A stretch of 64,000 bases of DNA from NCBI RefSeq assembly GCF_004151455.1, contig NZ_PRLK01000002.1:1-64000 (forward strand), given 5' to 3'. This stretch comes from Candidatus Nanogingivalis gingivitcus. Its GTDB lineage: Bacteria > Patescibacteriota > Saccharimonadia > Saccharimonadales > Saccharimonadaceae. How positions within the stretch are numbered: the first letter of the stretch is position 1; every line of letters begins with the position of its first letter. The translations under genes and the position numbers were made by a program. Below, piece by piece: positions 1 to 6,990 of this stretch. The notes under the pieces are model-generated. The model saw only the letters and a list, made by a program, of their open reading frames with translations, was not told the DNA's origin and ran no database searches.

Positions 1-30
1 AACCATTTTGAAAGGCCTTAATTTACTAAT

Positions 31-56
31 TACCCCTTATGTAGGGGTATTTTTTT
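31..56 (+). terminator. Intrinsic terminator of an upstream gene
   Basis: TACCCC (31-36) pairs with GGGGTA (44-49) across a 7-nt loop and is followed by a T run. It ends a transcript that starts before the window. Confidence 0.75.
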
Positions 57-63
57 GCTAATA

Positions 64-92
64 TTGACTTTTTATTAATTATTAGTTATTAT
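64..92 (+). promoter_or_regulatory. Promoter of the RNase J gene
   Basis: TTGACT (64-69), 17-nt spacer, TATTAT (87-92). The predicted 5' UTR is about 80 nt and ends in the AAAGGAG ribosome site at 168-174. Confidence 0.6.
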
Positions 93-177
93 AGATGTAA
101 TTTACAAATACTTGTTTACTAAAAAAATACCCTGTAATACGACTAATATTTTAGTGAACGTTTAAATAAAGGAGATT

Positions 178-2262
178 ATGTCAGATAATTTAAGTGATAA
201 GGCCATTCGTGCAAGGCAAAATTTGCAAAAGAAAGCACAAGATTTAGCTAAAAATAGGGAGAAATACGTACCAAAAAGAAATGACGCTAAACAAAAAGCT
301 AAAAAAGCTGAATTTACAAAAAAAGCAGCTAAAGTAGTTAAGAATAACAAAAATAATTCTCAGAATGCTGACGCTAAAAAAGTGAACTTGCCAACAACTA
401 CAAGGCGTGGAGCTGTGGTGCGTGCTCAAAGAATGATTAGTAACGATATTAATTTAAGGGCTACTCAGCACATTATTAATATACCTGTAAATAAATCTTT
501 ATTTAATGGTTTTAATGGTGAACAGCTAACTCCTACAATTTTAAAAAAGTTACGCCCAGAAAATGATAGCGTAAAAATTATTCCACTTGGTGGACTTGGC
601 GAATTTGGTATTGGTAAAAATATGTTCGCTATTGAATATGGTAATGAAATTTTAATTATTGATATGGGTTCTATTTTCCCTAACGAAGATTACCCTGGAG
701 TGAATTTCATGACCCCTGATATTACTTATCTTGAAGATAATATGCATAAAGTTAAAGCAGTCGCTTTTACACATGCTCACTTAGACCATATTGGTGCTGT
801 AAGACAATTGCTTCCTAAATTTGGTAATTTAATACCTATATATGCCACTGACTTTACGATTGGTATGATAAAGAGGCAAATGGAGGAAGCTGTGGCTGAA
901 GTTTCTCCTAACTACCAAGTGGTAGATCCTTTTAGGCATGAACAAATTAGAATATCTGAAAACTTAACACTTGAATTTGTGCATGTTCTTCACTCTATCC
1001 CTGGCTGTGTAGCTATGATAATTCGCACACCTAACGGTAATATCGTACATATGGGTGACTGGCGTTTTGAAAATGACCCTATAGATACACAATTTGACAT
1101 GCCAAGATTAGCAGAAGTAGCCCAAAAAGAGGGTATAGATTTATTAATGAACGAGAGTACTAATATTGACGTTCCCGGAACACATCCACATAGCGAATAT
1201 GCTATAGGTGAAAGCATAGGTGAAGTTATGGATGCTTACCCTCACGCACGTTTAATTATTTCATGTTTCTCAAGCCAAATTTATCGCTTACAGTTAATTC
1301 TTGATGAAGCTGCTAAACATAATAGAAAAGTAGCTTTTGCTGGCTTTTCGATGATTAATGCTGTAGAAATAGCACTTAGAAGCAAAAAAATTAAAGTACC
1401 AAAAGATACTATTGCTAAAATGGAAGATATTGTTAAAATGGACGATAGTAAAGTAACTATTGTATGTACTGGTTCTCAAGGTGAACTTAATGCCGTGCTT
1501 AATCGTATGGCTACTGGTGCACACCGTTTTGTAAAAATTAAAGCAACAGATGTAGTGGTATTTTCATCTAGCCCTATTCCTGGTAATGAACCAAAAGTAG
1601 CTTCAACTGTTGACGGTCTTATTCGTGAAGGCGCTGGTGTAGTACAACACGGTAGAGGGCATTACCATGGTATTGGGCCATTGCACCTTTCAGGACATGC
1701 TTATTATGATGACCACGTAAGATTAGTAGAAACTTTAAGGCCTAAAAACTACTTACCAGTTCACGGTGAGTTCTATATGTTGCAACATAATGCGGAAATG
1801 GCACAAAAGGTTCTAGGCCTAAAAAGGGAAAGAATTTTAGTTGCTGATAGTGGTGATATTATTGAACTTACTAAAAATAAAACTATTAAAAAAGGTGGTC
1901 GTATTCATGTAGGCTCAATTCTATATGATAATACTGGTAATACCGTGCATGACGCAGTAGTGAAAGATAGGTTACATATATCTACAGAAGGTATTTTTAT
2001 CATAGTTCTAACTATAAATAAGAAAACTGGTAGACTTATGAAAACCCCTGATGTAATTTCTAGAGCATTTGTATATCTAAAAGATAGTGAAGAGCTAGTA
2101 GGTAAAATTAGGCATTATTTGAGAGTTAAGACAGATCGTGAAGTTGGCCGACAGATTGATATAAACGACTTAAAACAAGAAATTAAAGACGATGTATCAC
2201 ACCTACTATTTGATAGTACGGGACACACCCCAATTGTAATACCTGTAGTTAATAAGGTTTAA
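178..2262 (+). CDS. rnj: Ribonuclease J with basic N-terminal extension
   Basis: RNase J is a metallo-beta-lactamase/beta-CASP nuclease with endo- and 5'-3' exonuclease activity in mRNA decay and rRNA maturation. The zinc motif HAHLDH is at residues 199-204, and the beta-CASP and C-terminal parts carry HGRGHYHG and SGHAYYDDH-type motifs. At 694 aa it exceeds the usual ~555. The surplus is an N-terminal region of about 130 residues rich in Lys, Asn and Ala, probably disordered and RNA-binding; the catalytic fold starts near VKIIPLGGLGEFG (132). The ATG at 178 follows AAAGGAG with only 3 nt spacing. The gene is monocistronic. Family assignment is very secure; the extension's role is inferred. 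Confidence 0.95.
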   Translation: MSDNLSDKAIRARQNLQKKAQDLAKNREKYVPKRNDAKQKAKKAEFTKKAAKVVKNNKNNSQNADAKKVNLPTTTRRGAVVRAQRMISNDINLRATQHIINIPVNKSLFNGFNGEQLTPTILKKLRPENDSVKIIPLGGLGEFGIGKNMFAIEYGNEILIIDMGSIFPNEDYPGVNFMTPDITYLEDNMHKVKAVAFTHAHLDHIGAVRQLLPKFGNLIPIYATDFTIGMIKRQMEEAVAEVSPNYQVVDPFRHEQIRISENLTLEFVHVLHSIPGCVAMIIRTPNGNIVHMGDWRFENDPIDTQFDMPRLAEVAQKEGIDLLMNESTNIDVPGTHPHSEYAIGESIGEVMDAYPHARLIISCFSSQIYRLQLILDEAAKHNRKVAFAGFSMINAVEIALRSKKIKVPKDTIAKMEDIVKMDDSKVTIVCTGSQGELNAVLNRMATGAHRFVKIKATDVVVFSSSPIPGNEPKVASTVDGLIREGAGVVQHGRGHYHGIGPLHLSGHAYYDDHVRLVETLRPKNYLPVHGEFYMLQHNAEMAQKVLGLKRERILVADSGDIIELTKNKTIKKGGRIHVGSILYDNTGNTVHDAVVKDRLHISTEGIFIIVLTINKKTGRLMKTPDVISRAFVYLKDSEELVGKIRHYLRVKTDREVGRQIDINDLKQEIKDDVSHLLFDSTGHTPIVIPVVNKV

Positions 2263-2268
2263 AAAATA

Positions 2269-2300
2269 AATAGCTTACTTGTTTTGTCGGGTAAGCTATT
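2269..2300 (+). terminator. Hairpin just after RNase J stop
   Basis: A 10-bp perfect stem (2269-2278 with 2291-2300) has a 12-nt loop and lies 6 nt after the rnj stop. The tail GTTCTATT is a weak T tract, so it is either an imperfect terminator or an RNA 3' stabiliser. It overlaps the apparent start of the next reading frame. Confidence 0.45.
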
Positions 2301-2568
2301 GTTCTATTGGAAAAGAGGCAGGAATCAGAAAATACATAGCTTTATTGCAGTAGCATTAAATAGGGTATATATTAAATATGATTGGGGTAATAAATCTGGA
2401 TGGAATAAAGTAAAAAATGAAATGGTACAACTTCCAACCAAGAATAATCAGATAGATTTTGGATTTATGGAAACGTTTATTTCTGCTATCCAAAAACTGG
2501 TTATTGAAGATGTAGTATTGCATACTGATAAAGAAATTAAGCTAACAGAGAAAGTGATAAAAAAGTAA
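2284..2568 (+). pseudogene. C-terminal remnant of a restriction specificity (S-type) subunit
   Basis: The 94-residue reading frame opens with a TTG that lies inside the hairpin following rnj and has no ribosome site. Its text (WGNKSGWNKVKNE, then VQLPTKNNQIDFGFMETFIS) resembles the C-terminal end of Type I/IIG restriction S subunits, where 'LPxKxGxIDFxFMExFI' is common. A real S subunit is about 400 aa, so at best 20% of one is present, and no hsdM or hsdR lies nearby. I read it as a decayed leftover of a lost restriction-modification locus. A small functional ORF cannot be excluded. The similarity is from memory of the family, not a search. Confidence 0.5.
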
Positions 2569-2574
2569 ATAAAT

Positions 2575-2609
2575 AAAAAGATTTTGGTATTCTAGCCAAA
2601 ATCTTTTTT
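2575..2609. terminator. Bidirectional terminator between the remnant and tgt
   Basis: A 13-bp stem, AAAAAGATTTTGG (2575-2587) with CCAAAATCTTTTT (2596-2608), has an 8-nt loop and is flanked by A and T runs. It can stop transcription from both convergent sides. Confidence 0.8.
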
Positions 2610-2626
2610 AAATTATTATAAATTTA

Positions 2627-3871
2627 TTATTTTAGATATTTTTGTGCTTTTTCTTTACCGTAGTAGTTCTCTAAAAACTCTTTTTTGTATTCAAAAAATG
2701 TGCCGTTTTCCAGGCTTTCACGGATTCTGTCAACCGTGTTAATAACAAAATATTCATTATGTATAGAAGCTAGTGTGCTTGCTAAAATTTCATCAGCCCT
2801 AAATAAATGGTTAATATAAGCCTTGGTAAAGTTTTGACAGGTATAGCAATGACAGTCTTTATCTATTGGAGTAAAATCTTCCTTATATTGAGCATTTTTA
2901 ATATTTATTCTTCCATGATAAGTAAATAAAGCAGCATTACGAGCTTGACGAGTTGGAGCTACGCAGTCAAAAGTATCAATTCCATATTCTACGCCAAGGA
3001 ATAAGTCTGCTGGTTGAGCCCCCATACCTAAAAGATGCCGTGGTTTATTTTCTGGAAGAGTAGTATTTACCCAAGTTAAAACTTCTGGTATTTCTTCTGG
3101 CTGGAAAACTCCACCAATACCATAGCCATCAAAATCTTTAGAACCTAGGAAGGAGGCACTTTTTCGCCTTAAATCTTCTTCTCTAGCGCCTTGCACTACG
3201 GCAAAAAGAGATTGTAAAGGTTCATTTTTTACTAAATGTTGATGATTTAACTTATTATGACATTCTAAGCAACGCTCAGCCCATTTATGAGTTTTATTTA
3301 AGGCTGAAATTATTTGCTCACGTCCTGCTAATGGGGAAGTTAATTCATCAAAAGCCATATGAATATCTGCACCAATTTTGTGTTGAAGTTCCATAGAAAC
3401 TTCAGGTGACATAAATATTTTTTCACCAGAGATATGTGATTTAAACCATACGCCATCTTCACCAACTTTTGCTAGCTGATCTTTAGAATGCTGAGCTAAT
3501 TTAGAAGAACCTTTTTCAGTATGCGAAGTAGCATCGATGCCTTTTTTATAAGCCATTCCTAAAGAAAAAACTTGAAACCCTCCTGAGTCAGTAAAAGTAG
3601 GTGCTTGCCAATTCATAAATTTATGAATTCCACCTGCTTTTTGTATAATGTCAGCTGTAGGGCGCAACATCAAGTGATAAGTATTAGCTAAAACCCCTTG
3701 TGCACCAGTAGATAAGATTTGTTCAGGAGTTAAAGCCTTTACGGTTGCATTTGTGCCACCGGCTATATAAGCAGGTGTTTTGATTGTGCCGTGTGGAGTT
3801 ATAATTTCACCAGTTCTTGCTAAAGTTCCTTTAAGTCTAGTGTGAATATTAAAAGTTAATGATTTTTCCAT
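2627..3871 (-). CDS. tgt: Queuine/preQ1 tRNA-ribosyltransferase (TGT)
   Basis: TGT exchanges guanine for preQ1 at wobble position 34 of GUN-anticodon tRNAs. The sequence shows LANTYHLMLRP and FTDSGGFQVFSL (catalytic/base-binding Asp region), then the C-terminal zinc site CHCYTC with a downstream His in IHNEYF. At 414 aa it is longer than the typical ~375; an insertion lies after the DSGGFQVFSL segment (GIDATSHTEKGSS and following). The gene is monocistronic. TATAAT (3884-3879 on the minus strand) sits 7 nt before ATG with no Shine-Dalgarno, so the message is predicted to be leaderless. No queuosine synthesis gene is in the window, so the base may be salvaged. Confidence 0.93.
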   Translation of the reverse strand: MEKSLTFNIHTRLKGTLARTGEIITPHGTIKTPAYIAGGTNATVKALTPEQILSTGAQGVLANTYHLMLRPTADIIQKAGGIHKFMNWQAPTFTDSGGFQVFSLGMAYKKGIDATSHTEKGSSKLAQHSKDQLAKVGEDGVWFKSHISGEKIFMSPEVSMELQHKIGADIHMAFDELTSPLAGREQIISALNKTHKWAERCLECHNKLNHQHLVKNEPLQSLFAVVQGAREEDLRRKSASFLGSKDFDGYGIGGVFQPEEIPEVLTWVNTTLPENKPRHLLGMGAQPADLFLGVEYGIDTFDCVAPTRQARNAALFTYHGRINIKNAQYKEDFTPIDKDCHCYTCQNFTKAYINHLFRADEILASTLASIHNEYFVINTVDRIRESLENGTFFEYKKEFLENYYGKEKAQKYLK

Positions 3872-3899
3872 ATAGTATATTATAGCATAGCAATAGGGC

Positions 3900-3928
3900 T
3901 TGACTTTTTATAAGTAATTTATTAAAAT
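3900..3928 (+). promoter_or_regulatory. Promoter of nusA
   Basis: TTGACT (3900-3905), 17 nt, TAAAAT (3923-3928). It diverges from the tgt promoter. The ~50-nt leader contains a small GC-rich hairpin (CGGCC/GGTCG around 3942-3955). Confidence 0.65.
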
Positions 3929-3985
3929 AATAACTGTTAGTCGGCCAGCAGGTCGGCATTTTTAATAACTGAAAGGTGTAAAGCG

Positions 3986-5194
3986 ATGGAAGATTTAAAT
4001 ATTAAACAAATGCTTCTAGCAGCAAGAACAATTGCAAGCGAGAAGAATTTGCCAGAAGAAAAAATTTTAGAAGTCATTGAAATGGCTATAGCTGCTGCTT
4101 GGAGAAGAGATAACGGTGAACGTGGGCAAAATGTAAGAGCAGAACTAGATACTAATACAGGAGAAGCTGAAGTTTTTGTACAATATGAAGTAGTAGATGG
4201 CGAGGAAGCTTACAACCCTGTAAATGAAATCGCTTTAGAAGATGCACGTAAAAAACAAGCTGATATTGAAATTGGTGAAATAATTGAAGAAAAATTCCCA
4301 GTAGAAACTTTTGGCCGTGTTGCAGCCCAAGTTGCTAAACAAGTTATACTGCAAAGGTTAAGAGAAGCTGAAAGAGAAATTATTTTAGAAGAATATGAAG
4401 ATAAAATAGGCACTATTGTTAGTGGTACTATATCTAAAATTGACCCTAAAGTTATTCGTATTGATATTGGTAAAGCAACTGGAATTATGCCCCAAAGAGA
4501 GCAAATTCATGGCGAATACTTTTCTATTGGACAACGTGTTAAGGTATTAATTAAGACTATTACTAGGGGGGATGTAGATGCTTCTGGACGCGAAAGACCA
4601 AGAGCTCCTGAACTTATCCTATCTAGAGGTGATGCAAAGTTTGTAGAAATTCTATTTGAAAAAGAAGTACCTGAACTAGAAACGGGCATGGTAGAAATTT
4701 GTGGTATTGCACGTGATGCTGGTAAAAGAACAAAAATGGCAGTACGTAGTACTATGCCTGGCGTTGACCCAGTAGGTACATTCGTAGGAAGCCGTGGTAT
4801 GCGTGTACAATCTGTAATGAATGAGATTGGCGAAAGGGAAAGAATTGATATTATTACTTGGAGCGAAAACCCAAGTGAATTTATCCGAGAGGCCCTAAGC
4901 CCAGCAGAAGTTGTAAAAGTTGAAATAGAGAACGATAATAAAGCAACTGTATACGTAGCTGAAGACCAACAAAGTATTGCGATTGGTAGAGGTGGACAAA
5001 ATGTAAAATTAGCTAGCCAATTAACTGGTTATGAACTAGATATTGAGCTTGCTAAAAAAGAAGAAAAGAAACCACGCGGAAACATTGAAGACGATTTGTT
5101 TAACGCTTTAAATGAAGCAGATGAAGTAGATGTAGTCTCTAACCTAGATGGTGACGAACCAGATAATGAAAAATTTGGTGGTGAAGAACAATAA
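3986..5194 (+). CDS. nusA: Transcription termination/antitermination factor NusA
   Basis: NusA binds RNA polymerase and modulates pausing, termination and antitermination. The order is an N-terminal RNAP-binding domain (1-125), an S1 domain (about 134-200, GTIVSGTISKI...GIMP), then two KH domains with VGSRGMRVQ and IAIGRGGQNVKLA. The C-terminal 30 residues are acidic (DDLFNALNEADEVD onward). The length is normal for a NusA without the extra proteobacterial repeats. The ATG at 3986 follows GAAAGGTG. The usual partners rimP and infB are absent, so the nusA operon is dispersed here. Confidence 0.95.
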   Translation: MEDLNIKQMLLAARTIASEKNLPEEKILEVIEMAIAAAWRRDNGERGQNVRAELDTNTGEAEVFVQYEVVDGEEAYNPVNEIALEDARKKQADIEIGEIIEEKFPVETFGRVAAQVAKQVILQRLREAEREIILEEYEDKIGTIVSGTISKIDPKVIRIDIGKATGIMPQREQIHGEYFSIGQRVKVLIKTITRGDVDASGRERPRAPELILSRGDAKFVEILFEKEVPELETGMVEICGIARDAGKRTKMAVRSTMPGVDPVGTFVGSRGMRVQSVMNEIGERERIDIITWSENPSEFIREALSPAEVVKVEIENDNKATVYVAEDQQSIAIGRGGQNVKLASQLTGYELDIELAKKEEKKPRGNIEDDLFNALNEADEVDVVSNLDGDEPDNEKFGGEEQ

Positions 5195-5212
5195 AAAATC
5201 ATAATAGAAGAT

Positions 5213-5242
5213 ACGGCCATTACTTGACTTTTGGCCGTTTTT
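5213..5242 (+). terminator. nusA terminator
   Basis: ACGGCCA (5213-5219) pairs with TGGCCGT (5232-5238) and is followed by TTTTTC. The 12-nt loop contains the -35 box of the next gene. Confidence 0.8.
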
Positions 5243-5252
5243 CTTATATAAT
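5224..5252 (+). promoter_or_regulatory. Promoter of the GalU-like gene, -35 inside the nusA terminator loop
   Basis: TTGACT (5224-5229) lies entirely in the terminator loop; a 17-nt spacer leads to a perfect TATAAT (5247-5252). The leader is about 45 nt with AAAGGAGG before the ATG at 5306. Confidence 0.75.
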
Positions 5253-5305
5253 TATAACTATTAGCTTGTAAGCAAGCACATTAAATTTAAAGGAGGTTTT
5301 TCGAG

Positions 5306-6361
5306 ATGGTGAGTAAGTATTTCGAAAAGTTGTTAGAGAAGGAGTTCCCTTCTTGTAATTTAGAAAAGATCTCTGAGGAAGAAAAGCGTAAAGCTATTCT
5401 CAAGAATCTAAAAATGGTTATACCTTGTGCTGGTAATGGTACAAGAGGATATCCTGCAATGGTAGAGACATCAAAAGAGCTAATCCCAGTTCCTTTTAAA
5501 GAGTCCCTGCAAAATATGGTTCTAGTGCAAATTGAAAAAGCTATTGATTCTGGAATTCTTTCCGAAAATATAGCCATTGTTATCTCTAAAGATAAAGATG
5601 ATATTGTGCAATCTTTAACAGGGGATCATTCTGAAATTGTAGCAAGCCTACGACATAAAGGTAAAGGATTTTTTGCCGATAAAGTTGAACGCGTAAAAAT
5701 AATTGCACCACAATCTAAGAGTAATTATATTTTACAAGATTGTCCATACTACGGTAATGGTTCTCCTTTAGCTACAAAAGAAACACAAGAATTTATTGGG
5801 GATAGTGACTTTTTCTACATTTACCCTGATGATGTTTTTGCAACTATTGGTGACAATGAAATTCAGCAAATTCTAGAAACATATTTTGAATATGGTGGAT
5901 CTATTCTACCTGCCAAAAATGTGGAAGAAGAAAGTGAATTTTCTAAATATGGTATTGTTGATGGTTCCATTGTTAAAAGACCTAAAAACGGCGTTGGTAA
6001 TGTTGTATATAAGGTTGACAATATTGTTGAGAAACCAGGGGTTGATAATGCACCATCCAACTCAGCTAGTGTGAAAGGGTATTTATTTGCTAATACATTT
6101 TTGATACATCTAAATGAGTACTACCGTCGTTTTGATGGAAAAGATGAATTTATGATTCAAATTCCAATGAAAATAATGATGGATAACGGATTCCCATTTC
6201 ATGCAGTAGCTATTGACGGTATTTACTGTGATACTGGTAACTATGAAGACTTTAGCTTAACAGTACCAATTATGAGGATGTTCGAAAAAGGTGGAGGCAA
6301 CTATATTTCTAAGTTAGAAGAAGCCATCAATAAAGCTAAAGAGTATAGAAAAAACCTTTAA
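5306..6361 (+). CDS. UTP-glucose-1-phosphate uridylyltransferase-like nucleotidyltransferase
   Basis: This is a sugar-phosphate nucleotidyltransferase of the GalU type, expected to make UDP-glucose from UTP and glucose-1-phosphate. The nucleotide-binding signature reads AGNGTRGYPAMVETSKELIPV (about residues 41-61). It keeps GTR, P and the KE...P pair but diverges from canonical GTRxLPxTKxxPKE. Other features are YPDDVF for metal binding and CDTGNYEDF near the C-terminus. It has an extra ~35-residue charged N-terminus. It is monocistronic with a strong AAAGGAGG site. The exact sugar is uncertain; UDP-glucose or a related donor could feed the glycosyltransferase at 22951. Confidence 0.8.
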   Translation: MVSKYFEKLLEKEFPSCNLEKISEEEKRKAILKNLKMVIPCAGNGTRGYPAMVETSKELIPVPFKESLQNMVLVQIEKAIDSGILSENIAIVISKDKDDIVQSLTGDHSEIVASLRHKGKGFFADKVERVKIIAPQSKSNYILQDCPYYGNGSPLATKETQEFIGDSDFFYIYPDDVFATIGDNEIQQILETYFEYGGSILPAKNVEEESEFSKYGIVDGSIVKRPKNGVGNVVYKVDNIVEKPGVDNAPSNSASVKGYLFANTFLIHLNEYYRRFDGKDEFMIQIPMKIMMDNGFPFHAVAIDGIYCDTGNYEDFSLTVPIMRMFEKGGGNYISKLEEAINKAKEYRKNL

Positions 6362-6365
6362 TTTT

Positions 6366-6397
6366 AAAAGCTTAGGATATAATTCCTAAGCTTTTTT
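6366..6397. terminator. Terminator between convergent GalU-like and ogt genes
   Basis: A 12-bp perfect stem AAAAGCTTAGGA (6366-6377)/TCCTAAGCTTTT (6384-6395), 6-nt loop, followed by T residues. It is nearly symmetrical and probably works both ways. Confidence 0.85.
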
Positions 6398-6896
6398 ATA
6401 ATCCTTCGTGTTGGAGTAGCCAACTTTTACGCGCTTGGCCACCATTATATCCACCAAAATCAAGATCTTTAGTTAAAACACGATGACAAGGTATAATTAT
6501 AGAAAGCTTATTAGCATTTAATGCATTACCAACCGCGCGAATTGCGTTAGGGTTGTTAATTTTCTCGGCTATTTCAGAATAGGTAGCAGTAAGGCCACTA
6601 CCAATATTAGAAACTTCTTGCCAAACTTCCTTTTGAAAATCTGTGCCTATAAATTGAATAGGTGTTTTGAAAGTTGCAAATGGATGACGAAAATAATCTT
6701 CTATTTCAGCTCTAATTTGTTTTAGGGGTAAGTTTTCCCCTTCTTCAATTTCTGCATCTAAAAAATTAGCGACTTGCTGAATATCTTTTTCCAGATTTTC
6801 ATTATCTGTAAATTCAAGCAAAAAAAGATAGTCTTCATTGGCTACTGCTAGTATATCTCCAAGAGGAGTAGAAAAGATAAGTTGTTTTAATTGCAT
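6396..6896 (-). CDS. ogt: Methylated-DNA-protein-cysteine methyltransferase
   Basis: A suicide repair enzyme that moves the alkyl group from O6-alkylguanine to its own cysteine. The active site PCHRV and the preceding NANKLSIIIPCHR helix are intact; the HTH segment TYSEIAEKINNPNAIRAVGNA precedes it. The frame is open 19 codons further upstream. However, a promoter (TTGCAT-17 nt-TAAAAT, 6936-6908) lies inside that stretch, so I start at the ATG at 6896 (MQLKQLIFSTPLG), giving 166 aa, normal for Ogt. That leaves a leader of only a few nucleotides. Confidence 0.9.
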   Translation of the reverse strand: MQLKQLIFSTPLGDILAVANEDYLFLLEFTDNENLEKDIQQVANFLDAEIEEGENLPLKQIRAEIEDYFRHPFATFKTPIQFIGTDFQKEVWQEVSNIGSGLTATYSEIAEKINNPNAIRAVGNALNANKLSIIIPCHRVLTKDLDFGGYNGGQARKSWLLQHEGL

Positions 6897-6907
6897 TACT
6901 ATTAGTA

Positions 6908-6936
6908 ATTTTACCATAAGAAACTTTAAAATGCAA
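6908..6936 (-). promoter_or_regulatory. Promoter of ogt
   Basis: On the minus strand TTGCAT (6936-6931), 17 nt, TAAAAT (6913-6908). It lies inside the longest possible ogt frame and so decides the start codon. Confidence 0.6.
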
Positions 6937-6942
6937 TAATAT

Positions 6943-6969
6943 TTAGCACTCATATTGTAAGAGTGCTAA
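6943..6969 (+). promoter_or_regulatory. CIRCE operator (HrcA site) of clpC
   Basis: TTAGCACTC (6943-6951), 9-nt spacer, GAGTGCTAA (6961-6969): an exact match to the CIRCE consensus bound by the heat-shock repressor HrcA. It overlaps the -35 box and spacer of the clpC promoter, a position that would block RNA polymerase. hrcA is not in the window. Confidence 0.95.
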
Positions 6970-6983
6970 AACAATGTTATAAT
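6955..6983 (+). promoter_or_regulatory. clpC promoter, predicted leaderless
   Basis: TTGTAA (6955-6960) lies between the CIRCE arms, with a 17-nt spacer and TATAAT (6978-6983). The ATG at 6991 is 7 nt beyond the -10, so transcription should begin at or next to the start codon. Confidence 0.75.
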
Positions 6984-6990
6984 TGATAAT

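Noticed and set aside
6897..6953. Upstream ATG of ogt at 6953
   Set aside because: The ogt promoter lies inside this stretch and the extra residues do not match the family.
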